Source of the DNA: CAZAMI01 sp964627805
Lineage (GTDB): Archaea > Thermoproteota > Thermoprotei_A > Sulfolobales > NBVN01
Length of the DNA: 64,000 bases
NCBI GenBank assembly: GCA_964627805.1
Contig: CAZVLA010000004.1
Location: 1 to 64,000, forward strand
Direction of reading: 5' to 3'
In this document: piece after piece, positions 49,691-58,336 of the stretch
Layout: each line of letters opens with the position of its first letter
How positions within the stretch are numbered: the first letter of the stretch is position 1
Program-made: the position numbers and the translations under genes
Notes under the pieces: model-generated
Seen by the model: the letters and a program-made list of their open reading frames with translations, nothing else
Database searches by the model: none
What the model was told of the DNA's origin: nothing

Positions 49691-50357
49691 TCCTCTCTAG
49701 TTCTTTGTATATTTTCTCTAAATAGTTAAGGAACACCGCACCTCCTACGTTAGGAGGCGGTTCAACGAACAGGTAGTAACGCTCCTCACCCTTTATTTCC
49801 CTGATTATTCTCTCAGTAATAGCTACTAATGGATCAGGTGCTTTACCGCGATTCCTTATGTCCTCAAAACTTTCAAAGGGTTTCCTTCTCCTCTCCTCAA
49901 GTATTGCCCACATTGTTTTCTTACCTATACCCGGTATCAACTCAAGTGCATGTAGCTTTATTGTTAGGGGTGATGCTATATTGAAGAACGTTACAAACAC
50001 CTTCTCCTTCTCAGCGACTATCTTCTTAACGGCTTCAGGTAGGTATGACTTAGCGACAGCACTTAACTCATCGTAAGTTAATGGTTCACCCCAGACATAA
50101 TCAACCTTATCTCTTAACTCCTTGAACCTAAAGCTAATGCATACCTTCTCACCCTGCCTTAAGTGAACACCGAACTTAGGGTGAAACTCAACCAACGTAA
50201 AATACTTATCACCTATGGCCTGAGCTATGGGCCGCGTCCTATGTGAGGGGTGATGGGTATCAACTGGATTACCTTCAGGCATGTAATCAAGTACTATAGC
50301 GTAGTCCTCACGCATAACTCTACGACTTAATCTCCTATGTGGCTTTGGTACAGGCAT
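49674..50357 (-). CDS. DUF655 RNA-binding protein
   Basis: A 227-residue archaeal protein (COG1491). An N-terminal S1/OB-like part (YAIVLDYMPEGNP, IAQAIGDKYFTLVEFHPK) is followed by a helix-hairpin-helix region LELIPGIGKKTMWAILEERRRKPFES (about 140-165). It commonly sits between Rpo4 and KsgA in archaeal genomes; here Rpo4 is upstream and a TrmJ-like gene takes the downstream position. A nucleic-acid-binding role in ribosome biogenesis is likely but unproven. Confidence 0.92.
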   Translation of the reverse strand: MPVPKPHRRLSRRVMREDYAIVLDYMPEGNPVDTHHPSHRTRPIAQAIGDKYFTLVEFHPKFGVHLRQGEKVCISFRFKELRDKVDYVWGEPLTYDELSAVAKSYLPEAVKKIVAEKEKVFVTFFNIASPLTIKLHALELIPGIGKKTMWAILEERRRKPFESFEDIRNRGKAPDPLVAITERIIREIKGEERYYLFVEPPPNVGGAVFLNYLEKIYKELERSGVEF

Positions 50358-50400
50358 AACTCATCACTAATTAAGACTCATTTAATTACGGGTAGGGCGA

Positions 50401-50733
50401 TTAATCACTCTCTAAGCAGAACTCCTTAACCTTACTTAATATACTCCCGATATCCTCACTACTTAATGATCTACTCTCAAAATTCAGTAATATCCTAACT
50501 TCATCTGGGTCCTTAGGTACTATATTAGCTATCATTACGGCAGTAATTTCTAATAGACCCATTTTCTTTAATTCTTTAACGAGTTCTTCAGCTCTACTAC
50601 ACTTACTAAATTTCTCTGCGTATTCATGAACTCTAACGGTTATTTGATCGACTGGGTACTTACTATCACGTAACTTACCTATTATTTTATACACTTCAGA
50701 GTATGTGATATTTCTGTAATTCACTATCCTCAT
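50401..50733 (-). CDS. rpo4: RNA polymerase subunit Rpo4 (RpoF)
   Basis: A 110-residue stalk subunit of archaeal RNA polymerase, partner of Rpo7 and homologue of eukaryotic RPB4. The sequence shows YSEVYKIIGKL, then AEKFSKCSRAEELVKELKKMGLLEI and the HRDC-like NIVPKDPDEVRILL segment typical of Rpo4. Rpo7 is not adjacent. A minus-strand CTTTTAAATAA around 50773-50783 is the probable promoter for rpo4-DUF655-trmJ. Confidence 0.93.
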   Translation of the reverse strand: MRIVNYRNITYSEVYKIIGKLRDSKYPVDQITVRVHEYAEKFSKCSRAEELVKELKKMGLLEITAVMIANIVPKDPDEVRILLNFESRSLSSEDIGSILSKVKEFCLESD

Positions 50734-50828
50734 GCTTTTACCTCCTACCCTACCACAAGAGTTACCGTTAATTTATTTAAAAGTTAGTATTATTACTTGT
50801 TAGTAAATTATTGGTTCATTAAGGAAAC

Positions 50829-50838
50829 GTTAATATAT
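50829..50838 (+). promoter_or_regulatory. rpl10e TATA box
   Basis: GTTAATATAT centred about 37 nt upstream of ATG 50871. Confidence 0.5.
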
Positions 50839-50870
50839 CCCTAGAGGTTACCTAAGCCTAGGTGTGGTGC

Positions 50871-51377
50871 ATGCCATTAAGACCTGCGAGGTGCTATAAG
50901 GAGCTTAAGAAGCCTCCATACACTAGGAAGGAGTACATAGATGGTGTGCCACCGCCAAAGATATCTAAGTTCGTAATGGGTAACCCACACGGCGACTACG
51001 AAATCAAGGTTGAGTTAGTCTCACTAGAGAATGCACAGATAAGGCATAATGCACTCGAGGCTGGTAGGATAATAGCTCATAAGTACCTAAGCAAGAACGT
51101 AGGTGAGGAGAAGTACCTCTTCATCATTAGGCAGTACCCCCACCACGTAATAAGAGAGAATAAGATGATGGCATTCGCAGGTGCAGATAGGCTTCAGGAG
51201 GGCATGAGGCAAGCATTCGGTAAGCCCGTAGGTACTGCAGCTAGGGTTAAGATGGGTAGTGTAATAGCTGAGGTAAGGTTAAGTAAGTCAGCGTTCCCGC
51301 ACGCTAAGGAGGCGTTAAGGAGGTTCGCTAGTAAGTTAGGGATTAGGTGGACACTCAAAGTTACTGAATTAAAGTAA
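50871..51377 (+). CDS. rpl10e: 50S ribosomal protein L10e (uL16)
   Basis: A ~168-residue large-subunit protein. It begins MPLRPARCYKELKKPPYTRKEY and contains the hallmark AGRIIAHKYLSK, IRQYPHHVIREN and QEGMRQAFGKPVGTAARV segments. ATG 50871 is taken as the start because the conserved N-terminus begins there, preceded by GGTGTGGTG; a 3-codon in-frame extension is available but unlikely. It starts the run rpl10e-dph2-METTL5-like-csl4-DUF2067-rpo11. Confidence 0.96.
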   Translation: MPLRPARCYKELKKPPYTRKEYIDGVPPPKISKFVMGNPHGDYEIKVELVSLENAQIRHNALEAGRIIAHKYLSKNVGEEKYLFIIRQYPHHVIRENKMMAFAGADRLQEGMRQAFGKPVGTAARVKMGSVIAEVRLSKSAFPHAKEALRRFASKLGIRWTLKVTELK

Positions 51378-51393
51378 CTTTGTTAAAGTGGTA

Positions 51394-52404
51394 ATGATTA
51401 AGTTAACAGATTTTTACTACGTGCCCGTAGATGACCTACGTAAAGTAATTAAGGAGAGAAGACCATCTAAAGTACTCATTCAATTACCTGAAGGCTTAAA
51501 GAGGCTCTCTTGGGAGGTTGAGGAACTCATTAAGCAGTACTCTAGAGAATTAGGTAGTGAGTTAATAGTCGATATTGATGGTAGCCCACTCTTTGGTTCA
51601 TGTATGATAAATCTCGACGTAATTAAGGACTACGACTTAGTAATACACATGGGTCATGATCCGTACCCCTACACACCTAGATTCAGTAACGTAGTCTATA
51701 TTGAATTACTTAGTAAGTTAGTATTAAGTAAGGACTTAATCGATGGGATCCATTCATTACTAAGCGAATTAAGTGTCAGGAATATAGCATTACTTACTAC
51801 GCAACAACATAAGAACCTACTTAAAACATTACGTAAGGTATTAAGTAATGACTTCAACGTACTAATACCTAAGAATCCCGTAGTTACTGGGTGTTTAATA
51901 CCTCGTGAAGGTAAGGACTTACCTAATGGAGTTGAGGCGTACTTAGTCATTGCTGGTGGTTCGTTTCATGCGTTAGGTGTAGGTCTTAGCCTAAGAGCTT
52001 TAAAACCAGTAGTAAGGATTGACCCTTACTCGGCAGTCGTTAATGAGGTTAGTAATGAGGTTAGGAAGCTACTTATGAAGCGTGAGTGGAGGGTTCATGA
52101 AGCATGTAGTGCCAGTACGTGGTTAGTAGTATCAGGTATTAGTGGTCAGTACAGACCCTACATACTTAAGAAGCTCTTTAAGTTACTTAATGAACGCAGG
52201 CTTAGGTATAGCCACGTAAGGATGCCTTACTTAACGATTAATGAGTTAAGGAACGTTGATAGTGATTATTATGACGCTATAGTGATTACTTCATGCCCAC
52301 GCATACCTATAGATGACATAAGTAAATATCCTAAACCCGTACTAACACCAGGAGAGGCATTTAAGGCGTTAGGAGCTATTAACGAGTATGTGTATCCGTG
52401 GTAG
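51394..52404 (+). CDS. dph2: Diphthamide synthase Dph2
   Basis: Non-canonical radical SAM enzyme that transfers a 3-amino-3-carboxypropyl group to the His of elongation factor aEF2, the first step of diphthamide formation. Three cysteines, one per domain, coordinate the 4Fe-4S cluster: FGSC (about 69), VTGC (about 167) and TSCPR (about 300). About 336 residues is usual. Start ATG 51394 or GTG 51388. Its 3' end overlaps the long frame of the following methyltransferase only if that starts at 52388. Confidence 0.95.
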   Translation: MIKLTDFYYVPVDDLRKVIKERRPSKVLIQLPEGLKRLSWEVEELIKQYSRELGSELIVDIDGSPLFGSCMINLDVIKDYDLVIHMGHDPYPYTPRFSNVVYIELLSKLVLSKDLIDGIHSLLSELSVRNIALLTTQQHKNLLKTLRKVLSNDFNVLIPKNPVVTGCLIPREGKDLPNGVEAYLVIAGGSFHALGVGLSLRALKPVVRIDPYSAVVNEVSNEVRKLLMKREWRVHEACSASTWLVVSGISGQYRPYILKKLFKLLNERRLRYSHVRMPYLTINELRNVDSDYYDAIVITSCPRIPIDDISKYPKPVLTPGEAFKALGAINEYVYPW

Positions 52405-52405
52405 T

Positions 52406-53038
52406 ATGAGGCTTAAGGAGCTTGAACTAATGCTTGAGGAGGTCCCTAACTTCATAGAACCTAATGAATACTTAGAGCAGTACGTAACACCTTCAAGTAT
52501 AGCTGCGTATATCCTATGGCAGGCATACATGTCAGGAGATATAGAGGGTAGGAGAGTTATTGATCTAGGCTGCGGTACTGGTGTGTTTACTTACGGAGCT
52601 TCATTACTAGGTGCTAAGGAAGTACTCTGTATTGATCTAGATCCTAAGGCGTTAGGTCAAGCTAGATCCTTCATAACGAAACACTACTTAGGTTCTATAA
52701 TTCATTACATAATCTGCGACATACGTTCAGCTCTAGCGATTAGACCTAGTAGATCCTGTACCGTAATAATGAATCCACCATTTGGGATTAAGTCCAGAGG
52801 TGCTGATATGGATTTCTTAAGGGTAGCTACCGAGTTATGCGACACTATATACTCCATACACAAGTACAGTGAGGGTTTCATTAATCTATTACGTAACCTA
52901 TGTGAGGATCGCGGATGTATGTACTCAATAGTAAGTAAGGTGTTATTTCCGATAAGGTATTTCCTAAAGCATCATAGAAGGAAAGTGTATTACGTCGACG
53001 CTGTGATAGTTAAGCTCCGAAAGTCTAAGGAGATTTAA
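52406..53038 (+). CDS. METTL5-like RNA N6-adenine methyltransferase
   Basis: A 210-residue class I methyltransferase strikingly similar in layout to human METTL5, which installs m6A in 18S rRNA. The N-terminus RLKELELMLEEV then LEQYVTPSSIAAYIL is followed by SAM motif DLGCGTGVFTYG (about 54-65) and VLCIDLDPKAL. The catalytic NPPFG (about 126-130) is of the N6-adenine type. ATG 52406 is chosen over an upstream in-frame TGT-preceded start (52388) because homologous sequence begins there. METTL5 needs TRMT112; a Trm112-like gene is at 7962-8363. Confidence 0.88.
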   Translation: MRLKELELMLEEVPNFIEPNEYLEQYVTPSSIAAYILWQAYMSGDIEGRRVIDLGCGTGVFTYGASLLGAKEVLCIDLDPKALGQARSFITKHYLGSIIHYIICDIRSALAIRPSRSCTVIMNPPFGIKSRGADMDFLRVATELCDTIYSIHKYSEGFINLLRNLCEDRGCMYSIVSKVLFPIRYFLKHHRRKVYYVDAVIVKLRKSKEI

Positions 53039-53081
53039 TACTAGTTCAATACCTTAATTATTAGGTTACGGGTGAGGACGT

Positions 53082-53678
53082 GTGGGTAGACTAGACGAAA
53101 TAGTTAGTAAGAGAGTGGTTCCGGGTGATGAAGTATGTATAATTGAGGAGTTCCTACCTGGTATAGGGACTTACGAGAGTAGCGGTATCGTAAGGTCGGC
53201 CTTCATTGGTGAGGTAAGTATTGATATGAACATACGTGTAGTTAGTGTTAAACCTAGGGTTAGGGTACCTACATTACCTACGAAAGGTGTGGTAGTGTAT
53301 GGTGTCGTAGCTGTCGTTAAGGATGAGTACGCCATAGTAAGGATATTGGCGGAGGCTAACGGGCATAAGTATCAGAACGTATTTACTGGCTTATTACACA
53401 TAACTCAAGCGAGTGAAGGGTATGTTAAGAACCTATACGATGTACTTAGGGTAGGTGATTTAGTTAAGGCTAAGGTACTAAATGATAACCCACCATATAA
53501 CTTAACCATTAGGGACCGTAAGTTGGGGGTCTTACTGGCCTTCTGCGGTAACTGTGGCTTAACCTTAGATAAGTCAAATAACGATACCCTAAAGTGCAGA
53601 AGGTGCGGTAATATTGAGAAGAGAAAATTAAGTATTGACTACGGTAAGATTAAGGGCCTAATAGGATGGGGTCGGTAA
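53082..53678 (+). CDS. csl4: Exosome subunit Csl4
   Basis: Cap protein of the archaeal RNA exosome, contacting Rrp41/42 and DnaG. The N-terminal domain (PGDEVCIIEEFLPGIGTYES) is followed by an S1 domain (about 70-140: VYGVVAVVKDEYAIVRI, VGDLVKAKVLN) and a C-terminal zinc ribbon (CGNCG and CRRCGN). 198 residues is typical. GTG start at 53082 following a GGTGAGGACGT purine region. The stop overlaps the DUF2067 start. Confidence 0.95.
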   Translation: MGRLDEIVSKRVVPGDEVCIIEEFLPGIGTYESSGIVRSAFIGEVSIDMNIRVVSVKPRVRVPTLPTKGVVVYGVVAVVKDEYAIVRILAEANGHKYQNVFTGLLHITQASEGYVKNLYDVLRVGDLVKAKVLNDNPPYNLTIRDRKLGVLLAFCGNCGLTLDKSNNDTLKCRRCGNIEKRKLSIDYGKIKGLIGWGR

Positions 53679-54277
53679 GCTTAATACTTAATTGCGGCAA
53701 TAGGGATAAATGCCTAGAACTACTTGATTACATACTTAATTACAGGGGGTTGAAGGGTACTTACATACAGTACTCAATAGACGATGGTAAACTGAGAATC
53801 TGGATCTCGGGTGCTGAGAGTGAAGCATTAGTAACTAAGCACGTAGTCATGAAGGCATATCGTGAGTGGAGAGCCTTAGACGCTTGGAGGAGAGGCGTTA
53901 GTGGTGTCAGTATAAACTTACTCATTAAGACTGTCGGTAAGCCGTTCGTATCAGAAGCACTTACTGAGGTACTTAAGATGCTAGGTTACGAGGCTGAGTT
54001 AAGTAGTGGTGTATTAGAGACTAATGCACCACCCGATGAAGTGGTTAGGGTGGCTAAGGAATTAGCTGAAGCACTTGAGAAGGTCGTTAAGTTTAGGCCT
54101 AGAGCCTCATATGCTGCTAAGGCGTTAGTAACTGCGTACTCAGTAATTACTGGTAAGGACCCTCTAGAAGTCATTAAGGAGTTAGAGGATACGGGTTTTC
54201 TGGAGATTAGGGGTTATAGGGTATTAATTAAGGAGGAATGGAGGAGCTTATTAAGGAGGTTAGCCTCAAGGATTTAG
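53666..54277 (+). CDS. DUF2067 family protein
   Basis: A 203-residue crenarchaeal protein of DUF2067. An N-terminal alpha/beta half (VSLILNCGNRDKCLELLDYI) is followed by a helical middle and the repeated HTH-like elements VSEALTEVLKMLGYEAEL and AKALVTAYSVITGKDPLEVI. Biochemistry is unknown. The fixed neighbourhood csl4-DUF2067-rpo11, seen in related archaea, suggests an RNA-processing or transcription-linked function. It overlaps csl4 by 13 bp. Confidence 0.88.
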   Translation: MGSVSLILNCGNRDKCLELLDYILNYRGLKGTYIQYSIDDGKLRIWISGAESEALVTKHVVMKAYREWRALDAWRRGVSGVSINLLIKTVGKPFVSEALTEVLKMLGYEAELSSGVLETNAPPDEVVRVAKELAEALEKVVKFRPRASYAAKALVTAYSVITGKDPLEVIKELEDTGFLEIRGYRVLIKEEWRSLLRRLASRI

Positions 54278-54287
54278 GGTTAGAGAG

Positions 54288-54575
54288 ATGGAGCTAGAAC
54301 TTAGGAAGAGAACTGATCGTGAGATAGTGTTTAAGATTTTAGGTGAGGATCACACACTAGGTAACTTAATAGCTAAGATGGCCCTAAGGCATCCAAACGT
54401 TGACTTAGCTGCGTACACGATCGAGCATCCCCTTGACGGGCAACCAATAGTGAGGATAATTACTGATGGTAGTAAGGACCCTGTTGAGGTTCTTTTAGAA
54501 GTACTTAATGAGTCTAAGGAGATACTTAATGACTTACTTAGTAAGTTAAGGGCGAAGTTAGGTATTGAGGATTAG
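54288..54575 (+). CDS. rpo11: RNA polymerase subunit Rpo11 (RpoL)
   Basis: A 95-residue subunit that pairs with Rpo3 in the assembly platform of archaeal RNA polymerase. Signature features are GEDHTLGNLI, LRHPNVDLAAYTIEHPL and a C-terminal helix. The ATG at 54288 is 10 nt after the DUF2067 stop, with GGGTTAGAGAG upstream. After the stop comes GGGGTTTTC, a possible weak terminator, and the inverted repeat GTAACG/CGTTAC at 54610-54626. Confidence 0.96.
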   Translation: MELELRKRTDREIVFKILGEDHTLGNLIAKMALRHPNVDLAAYTIEHPLDGQPIVRIITDGSKDPVEVLLEVLNESKEILNDLLSKLRAKLGIED

Positions 54576-54660
54576 GGTTAGATTAATTGGGGTTTTCTTG
54601 AGATTAGTCGTAACGCTTTACGTTACTTACTCTTAGGGGATGTAGTTAATAATGGTAGGG

Positions 54661-54689
54661 CGTAGATATACGTATTAGTACTATCTACG
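54661..54689. promoter_or_regulatory. Perfect 8-bp inverted repeat at the treT promoter
   Basis: CGTAGATA (54661-54668) and TATCTACG (54682-54689) are exact inverted copies around a 13-nt spacer. The left arm includes TATA-like GATATACG. The element ends 33 nt before the trehalose synthase ATG, an appropriate place for an operator. Confidence 0.5.
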
Positions 54690-54722
54690 AAAAATGAGTA
54701 GGCAGTACCTTAGGTTGAGAGT

Positions 54723-55961
54723 ATGTACCGTGATAGAAGTATTGAGGATTACATTAAGGTCATAGGAAGGAGGGAGATTGAAGAGATTACTGAGATAGCC
54801 AAGGATTTAGAGGGTATTAGGATAGTCCATATTAACGCTACAGCTTATGGAGGAGGTGTTGCTGAGATACTAAGTAGTTTAGTACCGTTAATGAACTCTG
54901 TAGGTCTCAGGGTTAAGTGGTCAGTTATTAGGGGTGATGAGAGGTTCTTCAAAATAACTAAGAGTATACATAACGCACTACAGGGCAATAAAAGCATTAA
55001 GTTAAGTAGGGATGATATGAAGTACTACGTAGAAGTTGCCAGTAAGAATTCAGACTTAATTGATGAGAACTACGACGTAGTAGTAATTCATGATCCCCAA
55101 CCATTACCTCTAGTAAGGTACAGAGGAAGTAATCACTGGTTATGGAGGTGCCACATAGATCTCTCAGATCCTAATGAGGAGGTGTGGAAAGTAATTAGTG
55201 GCTTCGTTAATAAGTTCGACGCAGCCATCTTTACCCATGAGAAGTACGTACCTAGAGACTTAAGGGTTAGTAGGGTGTATATTAAGTGGCCAGCAATAGA
55301 TCCGTTAACTGATAAGAATAGGGACTTAAGTGAGGACGTAATTAATGAAGTATTAATTAAGTTCGATGTCGACCCTGAGAGACCGTTGATAGGTCAAGTA
55401 TCGAGGTTCGATCCCTGGAAGAATACGTTGGGAGTTATAGATACGTATAGGTTAGTTAAGAAGTACTGCCCAGAAGTACAGTTAGCTATCATAGGCTCAT
55501 TCGCTCACGATGACCCCGAGGGTGAGGAGTGGTATAGGAAAACGCTTAATTACGCAGGTAGTGATAGGGATATACACATATTAACTAATAAGGACGGTGT
55601 TGGTAGTTTAGAAGTTAATGCCTTTCAAAGGGCATTCAATGTAGCGCTTCAGCTATCGATCCGTGAAGGCTTTGGATTAGCGGTTACTGAGGCATTATGG
55701 AAGGGGACGCCAGTAGTAGCTACGGCAGTTGGTGGTATACCTCTCCAAGTAATTAATGGATTCAACGGCTACTTAGTAGGTAGTGCGTCTGAGGCAGCTG
55801 CTAAGGTAATTAAGTTATTAAGGAGACCTTGGCTAGCTAAGGTATTAGGTATTAATGGTAGGGAGCATGTAAGGAGGAACTTCCTAATAACTAGGTTACT
55901 TAAGGACTACTTACTAATAATTAAAGAATTAATTAGTCAGACACAGGGAAGCTCCTCATAG
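54723..55961 (+). CDS. treT: Trehalose glycosyltransferring synthase (GT4 family)
   Basis: GT-B glycosyltransferase that joins an NDP-glucose and glucose to trehalose, a compatible solute and sugar store in thermophiles. The family opening IRIVHINATAYGGGVAEIL (about 32-50) and LWRCHIDLSDPN (about 139-150) match TreT. The C-terminal domain has QVSRFDPWKNTLG (about 225-237) and the REGFGLAVTEALWKGTPVVAT (about 318-338) donor-binding block of GT4 enzymes. 412 residues is usual. It overlaps the convergent Gins15 gene by 6 bp. Confidence 0.92.
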   Translation: MYRDRSIEDYIKVIGRREIEEITEIAKDLEGIRIVHINATAYGGGVAEILSSLVPLMNSVGLRVKWSVIRGDERFFKITKSIHNALQGNKSIKLSRDDMKYYVEVASKNSDLIDENYDVVVIHDPQPLPLVRYRGSNHWLWRCHIDLSDPNEEVWKVISGFVNKFDAAIFTHEKYVPRDLRVSRVYIKWPAIDPLTDKNRDLSEDVINEVLIKFDVDPERPLIGQVSRFDPWKNTLGVIDTYRLVKKYCPEVQLAIIGSFAHDDPEGEEWYRKTLNYAGSDRDIHILTNKDGVGSLEVNAFQRAFNVALQLSIREGFGLAVTEALWKGTPVVATAVGGIPLQVINGFNGYLVGSASEAAAKVIKLLRRPWLAKVLGINGREHVRRNFLITRLLKDYLLIIKELISQTQGSSS

Positions 55962-56447
55962 TTCGGTGTTGATGCGGGCTTCATCATCCACCAACGAATC
56001 TGAAACCAACTTAACTAACCCTAACGCTTTAAGAAATGACGCGCTCAGCACGTCCAATACAGTCGTTGAGCCTTCCCTAAACACTCTATTACCTAAACTA
56101 AAGTTCCTCAGAACCTTAACAACCACATAGCCTTCAGCATCAACTAACCCTAGGAAATACGCTTTATAGAAAGTACTTACTACATCAATTAACTTAAGAA
56201 GTAGTAATTCGTCGAAACTACCTTCAGGTACGCCCACCTCTAAGGCCTTGCTAAGCCTCACCTTACTTAAAGAATTAATTACTTCATTAATAAGGGATTC
56301 GTACTTACTACATACCTCGTCATCGAGTCTAGATAGGCACCACCAGTAACCCTCAATGACTTCTCTAGATACGCTCTCTAAATCATCACTACCTAACTTA
56401 ACTAATTCCTTACTAGTTATTTCATTCCTTATTAATTCCTTAAGCAT
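55956..56447 (-). CDS. GINS complex subunit Gins15
   Basis: A 163-residue protein assigned as Gins15, part of the archaeal CMG-like replicative helicase with MCM and Cdc45/GAN. The N-terminal helical A domain (TSKELVKLGSDDLESVSREV, and later LDDEVCSKYESLIN) is followed by a small beta B domain near the C-terminus (GYVVVKVLRNF, FREGSTTVLDVLSASFL, ALGLVKLV). Sequence similarity is weak in this family; position directly after priS and pcna, as in Sulfolobus, supports it strongly. Confidence 0.8.
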   Translation of the reverse strand: MLKELIRNEITSKELVKLGSDDLESVSREVIEGYWWCLSRLDDEVCSKYESLINEVINSLSKVRLSKALEVGVPEGSFDELLLLKLIDVVSTFYKAYFLGLVDAEGYVVVKVLRNFSLGNRVFREGSTTVLDVLSASFLKALGLVKLVSDSLVDDEARINTEL

Positions 56448-56459
56448 GAACCGAGCACC

Positions 56460-57503
56460 TCACAGTATTTTAACTATTTCGTAAAGACCGTTAAGGGCTA
56501 AGAAAATACCTAAGTATGTAGGCACTTTACTTAAACCGCTTCTATTTAGTGTGAACTCCCTACCTAGAAATGAGACCTTACCAAGTGGTTCAACACCCTT
56601 CCTAGGTTTTACCAATACGTGTCCCTTCCAAGGAGCTATCTCAGTAGAGTACTTAAAGCTAAGTAACTCACTCTCACTTCCCAGTAGTATCGCAGGTAAG
56701 CCTGACTTACCATTTATGCTTCCTGGTATTCTAATTAAGCGTGAGACGTCCTGAGTTACTTGCTCATCTATCTCAACACTTAACTTCCTAACACCTTCAA
56801 TTACGTCCTCATGCGTGAAATCATCATTAAGCAAGCCCTCCCTAACTAACCTACCTGCCCAACCACCATCTATGGAATCCAATACTATCCTTGCCTTAAC
56901 CCTCCCCCTCCTTATGGGTTTAGGTAGTGGAGATAATCTCTCCGGGTCGATACCCACTCCCTTAATGTAGTCAACTAATTCTCTTCTTTGATAACTACTT
57001 AACTTAAGCCAGTCATCATCCTTAGGTCTAACGACTGTATGGAACCCCCTATTACCGCTGAAGTATATCATTATCTCGTCATTAGTGAATCCGAAGTCGT
57101 GTTTAAGTATGTCTATTAGTCTTAATTCATGCTCTTTAGCTAACTCTATACATTCATTACTAATAAACTCAATAGACTTACCTCCTACCTCTACCTTCTC
57201 TACATCACATCCAGGTATGTGATCAGCATCAATGTCGAACATTAACTCACTACCCAACCAACCCTTCTCCTCCATCCTCTCAGCTGCTGGGTCTCTATAG
57301 ATAGCTGATGAGTAGTATGCCTGCCTAGGTGTTTTACTTACTAAGTAATTACGTAGGAGTGCTTCGTTCTGGAATGAGAGGTGCCTAACATAAACACCTT
57401 TCTCATACGTTTGAAAAGCGAATTCGCGTAGCATAAAATCCTTAGGTAAGTACAGCTTAGCTGAGGTGTAGTACTCCCTAAGTAGGTCCCTAAGAAGATC
57501 CAT
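56460..57503 (-). CDS. priS: DNA primase small catalytic subunit PriS
   Basis: Catalytic subunit of the archaeal/eukaryotic-type primase, acting with PriL. The catalytic acidic pair is in ELMFDIDADHIP (D90, D92). YFSGNRGFHTVVRP (about 156-169) binds nucleotide, and LIRIPGSINGKSGL (about 262-275) is the conserved late block. 347 residues is normal. The ATG at 57503 coincides with the last base of pcna, so the genes are translationally coupled. PriL is not in the window. Confidence 0.96.
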   Translation of the reverse strand: MDLLRDLLREYYTSAKLYLPKDFMLREFAFQTYEKGVYVRHLSFQNEALLRNYLVSKTPRQAYYSSAIYRDPAAERMEEKGWLGSELMFDIDADHIPGCDVEKVEVGGKSIEFISNECIELAKEHELRLIDILKHDFGFTNDEIMIYFSGNRGFHTVVRPKDDDWLKLSSYQRRELVDYIKGVGIDPERLSPLPKPIRRGRVKARIVLDSIDGGWAGRLVREGLLNDDFTHEDVIEGVRKLSVEIDEQVTQDVSRLIRIPGSINGKSGLPAILLGSESELLSFKYSTEIAPWKGHVLVKPRKGVEPLGKVSFLGREFTLNRSGLSKVPTYLGIFLALNGLYEIVKIL

Positions 57504-58258
57504 TACTCCACCCTAGGTGCTACGTAGTAGTTTACTTTGGCCCCTTGAACGTAGTTAAGTTCTAGGTGTAGCGGCATGTCAGTATCTGCTTGAATTACTA
57601 CAGTATCTGCTAACTTAATGGGTTGCTTCATGTAGCTTAAGTACTCCATACCGTAGGTAACTGAAAATCCTGGATTCCCAACATTAGCCTCATCCAGCGT
57701 ACCTCTCTCAATATCTAAGACGATCTCAGCCTCACCTAAGTCACTAATTGATTGTAGCTTTATGCTCCTTTCATCACCTGTTATCTTAAGTACATCGCCT
57801 ACGTCCTCAATAGCCTTAACAGCTTCGTGAAGTACGCTACCCCCTACCTTGTACGTGTTCTTATACTCAATACTTAACTCAGGTATTTCCTCAGCTGTAG
57901 CCTCTGACTGTAGAGGTAGTTTAAAGTATCTAGGAACGCCTCTACGCTCAAACATGAAAGTTATTGATGATTGATCCCAATCAATACCTATCTTATCATC
58001 CTTCTCTGCAGTCCTCATTATCTTACTCATGTCCTCGATGTTGAGGATTAGTTTAACGTCCTCGCTAACCTCGAAGGCGTCAAAGCCTTCTCTAGGGATT
58101 ATCAACTCCACTAATGCTGTCCTTGAGGGATCCATTGCCTTGAATTTCAAGCCCTCACTACTTACCTCAAGAAGCCCTACCTCAACGAACTTGCCCGTAG
58201 CTGCTATTAAGTACCTCCATAACCTAGCGTCTGCGAATAATAGCTTCATATACTGCAC
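57503..58258 (-). CDS. pcn: Sliding clamp PCNA
   Basis: Processivity clamp for replicative polymerases, FEN1, ligase and others. Two-domain PCNA fold: LFADARLWRYLIAA at the start, EGLKFKAMDPSRTALVEL (about 35-52), an interdomain connector near 120-130 and MPLHLELNYVQGAKVNYYVAPR at the end. 251 residues from GTG 58258, or 248 from ATG 58249. Crenarchaea often have three PCNA subunits forming a heterotrimer; which this one is cannot be told. A TATA box TTATATAA at 58283-58290 would give a leaderless message from the GTG. Confidence 0.96.
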   Translation of the reverse strand: MQYMKLLFADARLWRYLIAATGKFVEVGLLEVSSEGLKFKAMDPSRTALVELIIPREGFDAFEVSEDVKLILNIEDMSKIMRTAEKDDKIGIDWDQSSITFMFERRGVPRYFKLPLQSEATAEEIPELSIEYKNTYKVGGSVLHEAVKAIEDVGDVLKITGDERSIKLQSISDLGEAEIVLDIERGTLDEANVGNPGFSVTYGMEYLSYMKQPIKLADTVVIQADTDMPLHLELNYVQGAKVNYYVAPRVE

Positions 58259-58282
58259 CGATTAATGTCTACCTTAGATTAC

Positions 58283-58290
58283 TTATATAA
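58283..58290 (-). promoter_or_regulatory. pcna internal promoter TATA box
   Basis: TTATATAA centred 26-28 nt from GTG 58258; suggests pcna-priS-gins15 can be transcribed separately from the upstream TFS gene. Confidence 0.55.
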
Positions 58291-58336
58291 CTACCTCAGT
58301 AAATTAGCGTGGTTAGGAATGAGAAAGACGTAGTAA

